Shown: positions 8,160 to 16,612 of the stretch, in pieces
Layout of the letters: each line of letters opens with the position of its first letter
Position numbering within the stretch: position 1 is the first letter of the stretch
Origin: Arcobacteraceae bacterium
GTDB taxonomy: Bacteria > Campylobacterota > Campylobacteria > Campylobacterales > Arcobacteraceae
Direction of reading: 5' to 3'
Length of the DNA stretch: 38,538 nt
NCBI GenBank assembly: GCA_028375605.1
Contig: JAONGR010000014.1
Coordinates: 1-38,538 of the forward strand
Notes under the pieces: model-generated
Told to the model about the DNA's origin: nothing
Database searches by the model: none
What the model saw: only the letters and a program-made list of their open reading frames with translations
Made by a program: the position numbers and the translations under genes

Positions 8160-8672
8160 TTGAAAGCAGGATTCACGAGACAATTACAAAAATCAGATAC
8201 ATATAAACAACTACAAGATATTAAAATTGAGTGTTGTAAATATAGTTTGAATAGAGAACAATCACATACTAATTATGCAAAACATTGTAAGGATACTAAA
8301 AAGCCTATTATTGCATCTTATAATTCTTCAAGATTTTCAGCTTCACAAGCTAACTTACAAAAATCATCTTGTATTACTGATATTGCTATTGAAAATGATT
8401 TAGTTCCGTTGTCTATGACTCTTACTTTAAACAAGGAATATCATTATTTAAAAGGAATATTTAATAAGAAAAGTGAATCATATTTATTTTATGGTGAAAA
8501 TGATAAATTTGAATTTGATTCTATTGATAATGCAATTCAATCAGGATATAAACTACTTAATAAATTTTATAGAGAGTTTTTAAAAGAATTCTCCCCAAAA
8601 ACATCCACCTGCAAAATATGCACTTTTTATATTATCATTCATATGAATTTTTCTCAAACTTTAGAGAGATAG
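8160..8672 (+). CDS. truncated replication-initiator-like protein, fused through the attachment site
   Basis: About 143 residues are native to the element. The layout SMTLTLNKEYH followed by AIQSGYKLLNKFYREFLK resembles the N-terminal part of phage/plasmid replication initiators of the gpA type (TLT...H block, then an aromatic/basic helix). The catalytic HUH and tyrosine motifs that should follow are absent. At 8591 the frame enters the 34-bp repeat and then runs antisense into the msrB end, so the last 27 or so residues are not native. The start is probably TTG at 8160 with GAGG six bases upstream; a TTG at 8148 in the same frame is the alternative. Family assignment is tentative and the product is probably non-functional. 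Confidence 0.5.
   Translation: MKAGFTRQLQKSDTYKQLQDIKIECCKYSLNREQSHTNYAKHCKDTKKPIIASYNSSRFSASQANLQKSSCITDIAIENDLVPLSMTLTLNKEYHYLKGIFNKKSESYLFYGENDKFEFDSIDNAIQSGYKLLNKFYREFLKEFSPKTSTCKICTFYIIIHMNFSQTLER
8580..8642 (-). pseudogene. msrA: relic of the ancestral msrA 5' end
   Basis: Reading from ATG at 8642-8640 gives MNDNIKSAYFAGGCFWG and then diverges at the inner edge of the repeat, ending in TAA at 8580 after 20 residues. The ATG overlaps the msrB stop codon by eight bases, showing that msrB and msrA were a coupled pair before the insertion. The fragment keeps the catalytic motif but lacks the fold. Confidence 0.8.
8591..8624. repeat. right 34-bp direct repeat (attachment site)
   Basis: Perfect copy of 6444-6477. 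To its right lies the original msrA start codon and then msrB; to its left lies the element's replication-like gene, whose frame runs through the repeat. Confidence 0.85.
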
Positions 8673-9009
8673 AATTTACACAATGTCTTGTATGTTTTTG
8701 CGTAAATCCTTCACCTTTAAATACGTGACCTAGATGTCCTCCACAATTAGAACAAACAATTTCTATTCTCATTCCATCTTCGTCTGGAATCTCTTTTACA
8801 TTTGAGTCAATCATATCATCAAAACTAGGCCAACCTGTACCACTATCAAATTTAGCATTTGATTGAAATAAAGGGGTGTCACACTGTTTACATGTATATA
8901 TTCCCTCTTCTTTATTTGCTACATATTTACCAGTAAATGCTCTTTGCGTTCCTTTATTTAGTATTACTTCTTTCTCTTCTTCATTTAAAACATTATAGTT
9001 TTTTGGCAT
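8635..9009 (-). CDS. msrB: peptide methionine sulfoxide reductase MsrB
   Basis: Reduces the R-epimer of methionine sulfoxide in proteins, complementing MsrA. The zinc-binding CxxC pairs are Cys40/Cys43 and Cys86/Cys89, and the catalytic residue is Cys110 in TRHCVNS. WPSF at 60-63 and GHLGHVF at 91-97 are family signatures. The 124-residue length is that of a stand-alone cytoplasmic MsrB. ATG at 9009 follows AAGGAA, and a TATAAT box lies about 30 bases upstream. Its stop overlaps the relic msrA start, evidence for an original msrB-msrA operon now split by an element. Confidence 0.95.
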   Translation of the reverse strand: MPKNYNVLNEEEKEVILNKGTQRAFTGKYVANKEEGIYTCKQCDTPLFQSNAKFDSGTGWPSFDDMIDSNVKEIPDEDGMRIEIVCSNCGGHLGHVFKGEGFTQKHTRHCVNSISLKFEKNSYE

Positions 9010-9036
9010 ATTGGTTCCTTACTTATATTGAAGCTA

Positions 9037-9042
9037 ATTATA
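9037..9042 (-). promoter_or_regulatory. -10 box for msrB
   Basis: Perfect TATAAT on the minus strand (TTTATAATTAGC), about 30 bases before the msrB ATG. Before the insertion it would also have driven msrA. Confidence 0.5.
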
Positions 9043-9085
9043 AAGGGATTAAATAAGAATTATGTAAATAATCTTATTTAATAAT

Positions 9086-10144
9086 TTAGCTTAATTCATT
9101 ATATAAACTGTCTCTTTGAACTGGATCAAATTCGCTACTAAGAATAAGTTCAATAAATTCTTTTTGTTGCATCCCTGTGGCACTTGCTGCTCCTGCTGCA
9201 CTATTGATAGACTCTTTTTCTATTGTTCCATCTAAATCATTTGCACCAAATTCTTGTGCAACTAAGGCTAGTTTTATTGTCGAAGTTACCCAGTATGCCT
9301 TTAAATTAGGAATATTATCTAGCATGATTCTACTAATTGCAAATGTCTTAAGTATCTCTTGTGCTGTTGGAAAATCTTTTACTTTTAAAAAGTTATTTTC
9401 TTTTTGATACACTAAAGGTATAAATGCATTAATACCACCTGTTTTATCTTGTAAATCTCTTAATCTAATCATATGATCGATTCTATTTTCTCTACTTTCT
9501 ACATGACCAAAAAGCATCGTTGCATTTGATTTATTACCTTTTTTATGCCATAGCTCGTGAATTTCAAGCCATTGATCTGATGTAACTTTTCCCCCACAGA
9601 TTTTTTTTCGTACTTTTTCATCAAAGATTTCGGCTCCGCCACCTGGCATACTATCTACACCATTCTCAATCATCATATCAATAATCTCTTCATATGATTT
9701 ATCATATTCTTCACTTAAAAAATGTATCTCTGCTGCTGTCAACGCTTTTACATGTATATCTGGAAATTTTGTTTTTATTTTTTTAAATACATCTAAATAC
9801 CACTGTAAACCAGTTTCTGGATTATGTGCTGAAACGATATGAACTTCTTTAATACCATTTTCTACACTTTTGGCTACAGTCTCCAAAATCTCATCATGAG
9901 AAAGAGTGTATGGTTTTGGATTTTTTCTACTTGCACTATATGCACAGAATTGACAAACATCTTTACAAATATTTGTTGGGTTGATGTGTCTATTTATATT
10001 ATAGTATGTTTTTCGTCCAAATTTTTCTTCTCTAATTTTTGAAGCATAAGCACCAAGTTCTAATAAGTCCATATCATATAAAGCTAAGCCTTCTTCTAAA
10101 GTTAGTCGTTCTCTGTTCTCTAATTTTTCTTTTAAATTTATCAT
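9086..10144 (-). CDS. mqnE: aminofutalosine synthase, radical SAM
   Basis: Makes aminofutalosine from the enolpyruvyl-benzoate product of MqnA in the futalosine route to menaquinone. The radical SAM cluster motif CKDVCQFC gives Cys60, Cys64 and Cys67. MqnE-type blocks follow: NRHINPTNIC, HIVSAHNPETG, MPGGGAEIF, SNATMLFGHVESRENRIDH, KAYWV and NDLDGTI. These fit MqnE better than the related cyclase MqnC. The length of 352 is typical. It is the third gene of a minus-strand operon, 17 bases after sppA and downstream of the gene for the next pathway enzyme, aminofutalosine deaminase. Confidence 0.92.
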   Translation of the reverse strand: MINLKEKLENRERLTLEEGLALYDMDLLELGAYASKIREEKFGRKTYYNINRHINPTNICKDVCQFCAYSASRKNPKPYTLSHDEILETVAKSVENGIKEVHIVSAHNPETGLQWYLDVFKKIKTKFPDIHVKALTAAEIHFLSEEYDKSYEEIIDMMIENGVDSMPGGGAEIFDEKVRKKICGGKVTSDQWLEIHELWHKKGNKSNATMLFGHVESRENRIDHMIRLRDLQDKTGGINAFIPLVYQKENNFLKVKDFPTAQEILKTFAISRIMLDNIPNLKAYWVTSTIKLALVAQEFGANDLDGTIEKESINSAAGAASATGMQQKEFIELILSSEFDPVQRDSLYNELS

Positions 10145-10161
10145 TATTCTCTTCTTTATTT

Positions 10162-11031
10162 TTAGTTTGCCATTAAACCATTTAGGTTTGTAGTAATATT
10201 TGCAATTGAATTATTTAGCATTTTTGCCATAAATTTATCCATTTTATTTTCTCTAGACCAAATTGGACTTTTTACGTCAGTTAAAATAATCAATTCCCTT
10301 TTTGCTGTTTTAATTGTCCCGACCTTATCAATGAGACCGACTTTTTTAGCTTGAGATGATGTGAAGATATGTGCATCAGCATATTCTTCATGGTTTTCTT
10401 TTTTAAGTTTTCTAGCATTTGCAACATCAGTGATAAACATATCATAAGTATCTTGAGTTACTTTTTCTAATTCAGCTCTTTCATCTTTTGTCCATTGTCT
10501 TGTTGGTGTTCCTGATTCTTTGTATTTACCCATTTTAACAGTTTGAGTCTTGATACCTATTTTTGACATAAGCTCACTTGCATCAGCACTTTGCATAATA
10601 ACACCAATACTTCCTATCATGCTTCCTGGATTTGCGATAATTTTATTTGACCAAATTGAAGCGTAGTAACTACCACTTGCCATAATACCACTCGCATATG
10701 CTACCACTGGTTTTATCTCATTTAGTTCTTTGATTGCGTAAGCTAATTCAACTGAAGGGGCAACAGCACCACCTGGTGAATTCACTTTTAATAAAACACC
10801 TTTGATATCTGTATTTGCTTTTGCATTTTCTATTTTTTCTAATACTTCATCTACAACCATTATTGGACCATTTAGTTCAATAATTTGAAGATTTGCTGTT
10901 TCCAAATTTTGAGTATCATTATTTGTAAGGATAAAATAAAGAATAGTTAAAAAAAATACTGTTTTAAAATTTCTTTGTATAAAACCAATTGGCCCTGTAA
11001 TTGGATAAAATAATTTACTTATTAAGTTCAT
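10162..11031 (-). CDS. sppA: signal peptide peptidase SppA, S49 family
   Basis: Membrane-anchored serine protease that degrades cleaved signal peptides and possibly misfolded membrane proteins. One membrane helix (about 23-36) is followed by a periplasmic protease domain. The Ser/Lys dyad is visible as Ser119 in MASGSYY and Lys171 in GKYKESG, 52 residues apart as in the short Bacillus-type enzymes. The 289-residue length also fits the short form with one protease domain. Its start overlaps the end of the aminofutalosine deaminase gene by 17 bases. Its place between two menaquinone genes is conserved at least in part in Campylobacter; a functional link is not established. Confidence 0.93.
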   Translation of the reverse strand: MNLISKLFYPITGPIGFIQRNFKTVFFLTILYFILTNNDTQNLETANLQIIELNGPIMVVDEVLEKIENAKANTDIKGVLLKVNSPGGAVAPSVELAYAIKELNEIKPVVAYASGIMASGSYYASIWSNKIIANPGSMIGSIGVIMQSADASELMSKIGIKTQTVKMGKYKESGTPTRQWTKDERAELEKVTQDTYDMFITDVANARKLKKENHEEYADAHIFTSSQAKKVGLIDKVGTIKTAKRELIILTDVKSPIWSRENKMDKFMAKMLNNSIANITTNLNGLMAN

Positions 11032-12247
11032 CGTTTCCCTTTATGTATGTATGTGTTGTTTTTGAGGTATGTAGTATAATAGAAGAAGAAAGATTTTTAG
11101 GATTGTTACATCTATCTGGTAACTGAAATGCAATGATATCAGCATCAAAATCTTTTTTTAATATACCTTTATTTAATCCTAATGCTTTTGCACCACCATT
11201 TGTTGAAGCTTGTATTAGTTTATCTGCTAACGCAGCAGAATCTAAATTCGTGTGCATAAAAAATGCATTTCTAATCTCTTCAAACATATTTAATGTATTG
11301 TTTGAACTTAATCCATCTGTACCCATAGCTAATGGAATATCTTTTAAATAACTGATATTTAAAATAGAATTATTTAGTAACCTATTTGAGTTAGGACAAT
11401 GTGTAATTGTAGCCCCTAACTTTTTAATTTGTTCTAGTTCTTTTTCATTTGCCTCAACACAATGAGTAAAGCTTAAATGTTCAATATTTTTAAATTGTTC
11501 TAAAAAATCACTTGGTTTTGTTAATGATTTATGTTGATCTAGCATATCTTTGAAAAAGGATTCAAATTCTCCATTAGAATGATTGAGCCAATCATTCTCT
11601 GCTTTGCTTTCTTGAAAATGGGCTGACACTGCCATTTTATTTTCTTTTGCAATATTAAGAACTTCTCTTATTAAAAAAGGATGTGTTGAATAAGGAGAAT
11701 GAACCGCAATAGCTGGAATAAAATTTTCTGATTTATGTGTAATAGCGCTTTTTAATTTTGCTTGAAAATCCACAAATAAGGTATCTATCATATCTGCTTT
11801 ACTTCCAAGAATTTCAGTAAAATATACTACATTTAAAGGTGTTTGGATACATGAATCCATATCAAAACCATAAGAACTTATTGCACCTATTGTAGTCGTA
11901 CCATTTGAAATCATATTTGATAGTTCTTTATCTATGAGTTCTTTTGTAGCTTTTTCGATTAATTCTTCTCTATGTTCCATAACTGAAAAAAGCCATTTTA
12001 CGAAGTTACCATATTGTAAAGTTGTTTTATTTGCTGAAAATTCAAGATGAACATGTGTGTTTATAAGACCTGGCATAATTACAGAATTTTCACCAAGATA
12101 TTCTATATTATCTTTAGGATATTTGATTTGAAATTCATCAATTGTCCCAATATCTATAATTTTTTCATCAAATGCAATAGCACCATTTTCAATGATTTCG
12201 AAGTTATCATCGCAGGTTAATAGCCAATTAGCAGATATAAATTTCAT
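11015..12247 (-). CDS. mqnX: aminofutalosine deaminase, amidohydrolase family
   Basis: Probably converts aminofutalosine to futalosine in menaquinone synthesis. It is a metal-dependent amidohydrolase of the adenosine/SAH deaminase branch: HVH at His65/His67 in NTHVHLEF, a later His in SAHFQES, a His in FTHCVEA, and the metal Asp in GTDGLSSNN. Length 410. The family alone would also fit SAH or guanine deaminases, but the operon with mqnE and the similarity in position to the Campylobacter aminofutalosine deaminase gene favour this role. ATG at 12247 follows AGAGGA and a TATAAT box at 12278-12283. It is first in the operon with sppA and mqnE. Confidence 0.85.
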   Translation of the reverse strand: MKFISANWLLTCDDNFEIIENGAIAFDEKIIDIGTIDEFQIKYPKDNIEYLGENSVIMPGLINTHVHLEFSANKTTLQYGNFVKWLFSVMEHREELIEKATKELIDKELSNMISNGTTTIGAISSYGFDMDSCIQTPLNVVYFTEILGSKADMIDTLFVDFQAKLKSAITHKSENFIPAIAVHSPYSTHPFLIREVLNIAKENKMAVSAHFQESKAENDWLNHSNGEFESFFKDMLDQHKSLTKPSDFLEQFKNIEHLSFTHCVEANEKELEQIKKLGATITHCPNSNRLLNNSILNISYLKDIPLAMGTDGLSSNNTLNMFEEIRNAFFMHTNLDSAALADKLIQASTNGGAKALGLNKGILKKDFDADIIAFQLPDRCNNPKNLSSSIILHTSKTTHTYIKGNDELNK

Positions 12248-12277
12248 GAATTATTATCCTCTTATAAAATTTTTGTT

Positions 12278-12298
12278 ATTATACCAAAATATTATAAT
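12278..12298. promoter_or_regulatory. divergent -10 boxes for the mqn operon and aroQ
   Basis: On the minus strand TATAAT (12278-12283) precedes the aminofutalosine deaminase gene by about 31 bases. On the plus strand TATAAT (12293-12298) lies 13 bases before the aroQ ATG, which would leave a very short leader. Confidence 0.5.
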
Positions 12299-12311
12299 TT
12301 AAAGGAAACTA

Positions 12312-12782
12312 ATGAAAATAGCAGTAATACAAGGACCAAACTTAAATATGTTAGGTATTAGAGATCAAAATATTTATGGACCAATGACACTAGACCAAAT
12401 TCATGAACAAATGAAAGGTAGTGCAGAACAAAATGGAGTTGAATTAGAATTTTTTCAATCAAACCTTGAAGGTGAAATTATTGATAAACTTCAAGAATGT
12501 TTAGGTACTGTTGATGGAGTTATTATTAATCCTGCAGCATACAGCCATACAAGTATAGCTATTGCAGATGCAATTGCATCTATATCTTTACCTGTTGTTG
12601 AAGTACATATTTCAAATATCTACAAAAGAGAAGAATTTAGACAAAAATCTGTAACAGCAACTGCTAGTTTAGGTGTGATTACAGGATTTGGACCTTTTGG
12701 TTATCATATGGGTCTTATTGCATTAATGCAAATTTTAAATGAGCTAAAAGCATCACAACAAGCACAAGCAACTGAAGAATAA
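12312..12782 (+). CDS. aroQ: type II 3-dehydroquinate dehydratase
   Basis: Third step of the shikimate pathway, dehydroquinate to dehydroshikimate. The family start [10 protein letters not shown] is at residues 6-15, with catalytic Tyr22 in IYGP, the substrate-binding segment NPAAYSHTS (73-81) and catalytic His99 in VEVHISN. Length 156 is slightly above the usual 145-150 owing to a Gln/Ala-rich tail. ATG follows AAAGGA. It is followed after four bases by an M24 peptidase gene, a pairing also seen in Campylobacter relatives. Confidence 0.96.
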   Translation: MKIAVIQGPNLNMLGIRDQNIYGPMTLDQIHEQMKGSAEQNGVELEFFQSNLEGEIIDKLQECLGTVDGVIINPAAYSHTSIAIADAIASISLPVVEVHISNIYKREEFRQKSVTATASLGVITGFGPFGYHMGLIALMQILNELKASQQAQATEE

Positions 12783-12786
12783 TGTC

Positions 12787-13809
12787 ATGAAAAACTATAT
12801 ACTTCAAGATGAAAATGCAGTTTATTTTGAGTGTGGATATAGTTGTGATAACGTAATCTATATAAGTATCAGTGGTGATAACTATTTTATCACTGATGCT
12901 AGATATGAAATAGAAGCTAAACTTATGGCTCGAAATTGCGAAGTCATTATTACTAACGATCTTATTGGACAATCAAAAAAGATATTACAAAAAAGTAAAA
13001 TTAAAAAGATATCATTTGATCCAAATGACTTCAGTTTATTTTCTTATGAAAAACTAAAAGATGACTTAAAAATACAATTCATACAAGCACCCAACTTTTC
13101 AAAAGAGAAAAGACTTATTAAAAGTGATAAAGAAGTTGAACTTATTCGTATGGCTATGAAACTAGGGCGAAAAGGTTTTAAACGATTTTCTGATTATCTC
13201 AAAAAAGATGGTCTTAATAAAAGTGAAAAATATTTATTTTTTAAAGCAAAAGAATTTATGAGTAATATGGGAGAACTTGATTTAAGTTTCGATCCTATTG
13301 TTGCAATAAATGAAAATAGTGCAAAACCACATGCCTTACCTACAAATAAATTATTTACTAATAATGACTTTTTATTGGTAGATGCTGGGGTAAAATATGA
13401 ACGATATTGTAGTGATAGAACATGTTGTACAAGTATGAATAAGAGCTTAAATTTTAAAAGAGAACAAAAGTTTTATAGTAAATTAGAACAAAAGATATAC
13501 GATACAGTTTTAAAATCACAGCAAAAAGCAATCGCTAAAGCAAGAGTTGGGATGAAAGCTAGTCAAATAGATAAGTTCGCTCGTGATGTAATTGAAAAAG
13601 CGGGATATGGTAAATATTTCATACATAGTACTGGTCATGGAGTAGGTCTTGATATTCACGAGTATCCAAATATAAACAGTAGAAATGATGTTATACTAGA
13701 AAATAATATGGTTTTTACAGTTGAACCTGGAATCTATTTAAATGGTAAATTTGGTGTTCGTATCGAAGATACTGTAGTAATGAAAAATGGACGTGCTGAA
13801 ATACTTTAA
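12787..13809 (+). CDS. pepQ: M24 family aminopeptidase (Xaa-Pro type)
   Basis: Probably removes residues from proline-containing peptides. A creatinase-like N-terminal domain (about 1-110) precedes the pita-bread catalytic domain. All five metal ligands are present: Asp199, Asp210, His284 in STGHGVG, Glu313 in TVEPG and Glu327 in RIEDT. At 340 residues it is a compact member of the family. Aminopeptidase P or prolidase specificity cannot be settled from sequence, so the symbol is provisional. It lies four bases after aroQ and ends at a strong hairpin shared with the convergent gene. Confidence 0.85.
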   Translation: MKNYILQDENAVYFECGYSCDNVIYISISGDNYFITDARYEIEAKLMARNCEVIITNDLIGQSKKILQKSKIKKISFDPNDFSLFSYEKLKDDLKIQFIQAPNFSKEKRLIKSDKEVELIRMAMKLGRKGFKRFSDYLKKDGLNKSEKYLFFKAKEFMSNMGELDLSFDPIVAINENSAKPHALPTNKLFTNNDFLLVDAGVKYERYCSDRTCCTSMNKSLNFKREQKFYSKLEQKIYDTVLKSQQKAIAKARVGMKASQIDKFARDVIEKAGYGKYFIHSTGHGVGLDIHEYPNINSRNDVILENNMVFTVEPGIYLNGKFGVRIEDTVVMKNGRAEIL

Positions 13810-13833
13810 GTATTTAATTCTTTTTATTTGATG

Positions 13834-13862
13834 GATAAAAGTAGATAAAATCTACTTTTATC
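13834..13862. terminator. bidirectional terminator
   Basis: Perfect 13-base arms GATAAAAGTAGAT (13834-13846) and ATCTACTTTTATC (13850-13862) enclose AAA, with T-rich sequence on the plus-strand exit and A/T-rich sequence on the other. It separates the convergent M24 peptidase and DUF1538 genes. Confidence 0.8.
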
Positions 13863-13866
13863 TCTT

Positions 13867-15840
13867 TTATTTTGAGTTGTGCTCTTTTACAAGTTCTTCA
13901 ACTTCATGTTCAAATATATCTTCTTGTCTCATACTAATACCTTTCATATGACTAATAGGTACAGTAAATGCAATCCCATCACCACTTGTAGTAATATGTA
14001 ACTTTCTAATAACCTCTCTCATAATATTATCAACAATCATACTAGGTACAATAAATAATAATAATACATCTGTTTCTTCATGCGAATGTCTGAAGATATT
14101 ATCTAATTCAGCTAGACCCATACCTGATGCATTTAGAACTGTTACACCACTAGCTCCTGCATCTTTAGCTGCATGTAAAGCATCATCTTTTTTCTCTTTT
14201 GGAACAATAATAATTACAGCAGAGAAGTCTAAATTTAATGAGTGTCTTAAATGAGTAGCATCAAGATTTACTGTAGATAAACTCATATCATCTACACCTT
14301 CTAATGAACCATGAATTTTAGTTACACCAGCTTTTTCATCTTCATCTGCAATTTCACTATCACTTTTAATATGAAGTTTTTCAGCAATAATACCATATAC
14401 CATAACTGTAATCATTGGGAACAATGAAGCAAAAGCAATTAATCCAAAACCATCAAGTAAAGGATCTCTACCTTCAATGTTTGTTGCAAGCCCGATACCA
14501 AGAGCAGCAACAAGAGGAACTGTAACAGTTGATGTTGTAACTCCTCCTGAATCATAAGCAATAGGAATAATATGTTTTGGGGCAATAAATGTTAATGCAA
14601 CAACAGTTGCATATCCTACTATAATATAGTAATGGATTTGACCACCATCAACAATTCTAAATGCACCTAAAGCAATACCAAAAGCAACACCAAAAGCCAC
14701 AAATAATCTTAGTGTCATATCATTAATTTTACCATCACTAATCTCTTTTGCTTTTTTAGCAATAGCCATCAGTGCAGGTTCTGCCATCGTTGTAGAAAAA
14801 CCAATAGTAAATGCAAATGCAAATATGATCCATACATTATTCATTTGTGTTAATTGGTATGCCATGGATTCACCTAATGCAAATAGTCCCATCTCTAAAC
14901 CTAAGATAAATGCATATAAACCTAAAATAACAAGAATAAATCCAATAATAACAGTTTTTAAGTTATCAATTTTCTTTTTAAGAATAACATATTGGAAAAA
15001 GAAGATTACTGCAAGAATAGGAACAACATCTTTTACTACTGCGATAATACCTAAAGTTACAGATTCAACTGTAATAACAGCAGATTCAGAAACAGTAGCT
15101 TCAACAACAATTTTTGCAACTTCTGTTGCATCAACAAATGTGTATACATAGATTCCATAAACTTGAACAAAAATCATTGGAGTAAGTGATGCAAATGCAA
15201 TCAGTCCAAATCCATCAATCATCGGATTTCTACCTTTAATTGTAGAAGCAAGTCCAATACCAAGAGCAGCAACAAGAGGAACTGTAACAGTTGAAGTAGT
15301 AACTCCTCCTAAATCATAAGCTAATCCAATAATTTCTGGTGGAGCAAAAAATGTTACAGATACAACGGCAATATAACCTGCAATAATATAGTAATGAATA
15401 GGGTGACCTTTGATGATTCTAAAGACACCTAATAAAATAGCAAAACCTACTGAACCAGCAACAACAAAACGAAGCATATCCGCATCAATTCTACCACTAC
15501 TAATACTAGCAGCTTTATCTGCAATAACAGCAAGGGCTGGTTCTGCAATAGTTGTTCCAAAACCAATCATAAATCCAAAAATAAGAATCCACATAGTAGA
15601 GCCACTTTTTGCAAAATCCCGGGCTAGTCCTTCACCAACGGGAAAGATACCTATCTCAAGACCCTGTAGAAAAATTGCTAGTCCAATACCAACGATTATT
15701 AAGCCCATAGTAGTTCTCATCCAGTCATCTGGAATACTTTGTATAATAGCTAGTTGGAAAAATAAAATTACTAATATAATTGGTATTAAATCTCTAAAAG
15801 ACTCTTTTAAAAGTCGTAAGAAAAAATAAAACTGCGTCAT
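13867..15840 (-). CDS. DUF1538 tandem membrane protein with PII-like C-terminal domain
   Basis: A large inner-membrane protein made of two similar DUF1538 halves. The block from IHYYII through [21 protein letters not shown] to [10 protein letters not shown] occurs at about residues 148-225 and again at 402-479. Two-gene DUF1538 proteins (UmpA/UmpB) have been reported as Na+/H+ antiporters; here both units are fused. After the last membrane helix, about residues 540-650 form a soluble PII-like domain ([38 protein letters not shown]), suggesting control by a small ligand. Cation transport is inferred from the family. A TATAAT box and AAGGG lie upstream; it is monocistronic. Confidence 0.8.
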   Translation of the reverse strand: MTQFYFFLRLLKESFRDLIPIILVILFFQLAIIQSIPDDWMRTTMGLIIVGIGLAIFLQGLEIGIFPVGEGLARDFAKSGSTMWILIFGFMIGFGTTIAEPALAVIADKAASISSGRIDADMLRFVVAGSVGFAILLGVFRIIKGHPIHYYIIAGYIAVVSVTFFAPPEIIGLAYDLGGVTTSTVTVPLVAALGIGLASTIKGRNPMIDGFGLIAFASLTPMIFVQVYGIYVYTFVDATEVAKIVVEATVSESAVITVESVTLGIIAVVKDVVPILAVIFFFQYVILKKKIDNLKTVIIGFILVILGLYAFILGLEMGLFALGESMAYQLTQMNNVWIIFAFAFTIGFSTTMAEPALMAIAKKAKEISDGKINDMTLRLFVAFGVAFGIALGAFRIVDGGQIHYYIIVGYATVVALTFIAPKHIIPIAYDSGGVTTSTVTVPLVAALGIGLATNIEGRDPLLDGFGLIAFASLFPMITVMVYGIIAEKLHIKSDSEIADEDEKAGVTKIHGSLEGVDDMSLSTVNLDATHLRHSLNLDFSAVIIIVPKEKKDDALHAAKDAGASGVTVLNASGMGLAELDNIFRHSHEETDVLLLFIVPSMIVDNIMREVIRKLHITTSGDGIAFTVPISHMKGISMRQEDIFEHEVEELVKEHNSK

Positions 15841-15871
15841 TGTTTAACCCTTGTAAATATAAATTTATGTT

Positions 15872-15877
15872 ATTATA
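15872..15877 (-). promoter_or_regulatory. -10 box for the DUF1538 gene
   Basis: Perfect TATAAT (AGATATAAT) on the minus strand, about 30 bases before the ATG and its AAGGG ribosome binding site. Confidence 0.6.
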
Positions 15878-15910
15878 TCTAAAATTTAAAGAAAAGATAA
15901 GGTAAATGTA

Positions 15911-16612
15911 TTAATTATTATTATTTAGTAATAATGTGAAATTTTGAAGGTCTTTATGTTTCCCTAAGAGTACTATAGTATCCCCATAATCAATTTTATG
16001 GTTGATTCCACTTGAATAGAAAATAAATTTATCTTGAATCTCTTTATCTTGAATACCCAATAATATAAGATTATTTTCTTCAATCATATTTGTGCTTTTG
16101 AGATAAATACCATCTAAAATAGAGTTTTTTTGTATAGTTATTTCTGAAACTTCAATAGTTGATTCGCTAAATAATATATTGTCCAATATATCTAAAATAT
16201 ATGGCTTATTTAAAAGCCGAAAAATTCTTAACGCACCAATTTCATAAGGATTTATAATTTTATTTGCTCCTGCTAATAGCATAGTTTTATTATCTAGTGT
16301 TACAAAAGAAACAGATATTATTTTAAGATTTGGATTGAGGTTTCGCACACTTAATGTAACAAATAGATTATTATTTTTATTGTCACTAACGCAAAAAAAT
16401 GCTTTGATATTTGTATTCATTTCAAGTGACATAATGTTTTTATCATCCATAAGAGAGATTTTTTTTACTTCATATCCTAATCTTTTGGCTTCTTTAGCCA
16501 ATGCTAGGTCTTCTTCAATTATGATAATTTCATAACCTTTGTGATATAAAATACTTGCAATTTGAATTGCAAGTTTAGAAAAACTATAAATAATAATTTT
16601 ATTACTAGACAT
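15911..16612 (-). CDS. RCK/TrkA-like potassium regulatory protein with degenerate nucleotide site
   Basis: A 233-residue cytoplasmic protein with the two-domain layout of RCK regulators: a Rossmann-like TrkA-N half (about 1-130) and a TrkA-C-like half (about 150-230). Where TrkA-N domains have GxGxxG after the first strand, this one reads IIIYSFSKLAIQIA, with no glycines, so NAD/ATP binding there is doubtful. The gene overlaps the end of the upstream channel gene by eight bases, so the two products are made together and probably assemble. It resembles the channel's own RCK region in outline. Role as a non-binding regulatory subunit is inferred. Confidence 0.75.
   Translation of the reverse strand: MSSNKIIIYSFSKLAIQIASILYHKGYEIIIIEEDLALAKEAKRLGYEVKKISLMDDKNIMSLEMNTNIKAFFCVSDNKNNNLFVTLSVRNLNPNLKIISVSFVTLDNKTMLLAGANKIINPYEIGALRIFRLLNKPYILDILDNILFSESTIEVSEITIQKNSILDGIYLKSTNMIEENNLILLGIQDKEIQDKFIFYSSGINHKIDYGDTIVLLGKHKDLQNFTLLLNNNN

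Larger units (their letters stand above)
6478..8624. mobile_element. 2.15-kb integrated element in the 5' end of msrA
   Basis: The segment is bounded by 34-bp direct repeats made from the msrA active-site coding sequence. It contains a minus-strand gene for an unrecognised 427-residue protein, a plus-strand replication-initiator-like gene fragment, and several short direct and inverted repeats. No integrase, transposase or terminal inverted repeats are visible. The element supplies a new msrA start, and the ancestral start survives on its right side next to msrB. A non-autonomous integrative element, phage or plasmid satellite, or a decayed larger element are all possible. Exact crossover position within the repeat cannot be told. 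Confidence 0.8.

Noticed and set aside
6444-8624. Insertion sequence origin of the msrA insertion
   Set aside because: No transposase or terminal inverted repeats, and a 34-bp duplication is far too long for a typical target duplication.
14825-15829. Open frames antisense to the DUF1538 gene
   Set aside because: They arise from the codon bias of the membrane protein and repeat with its two halves.
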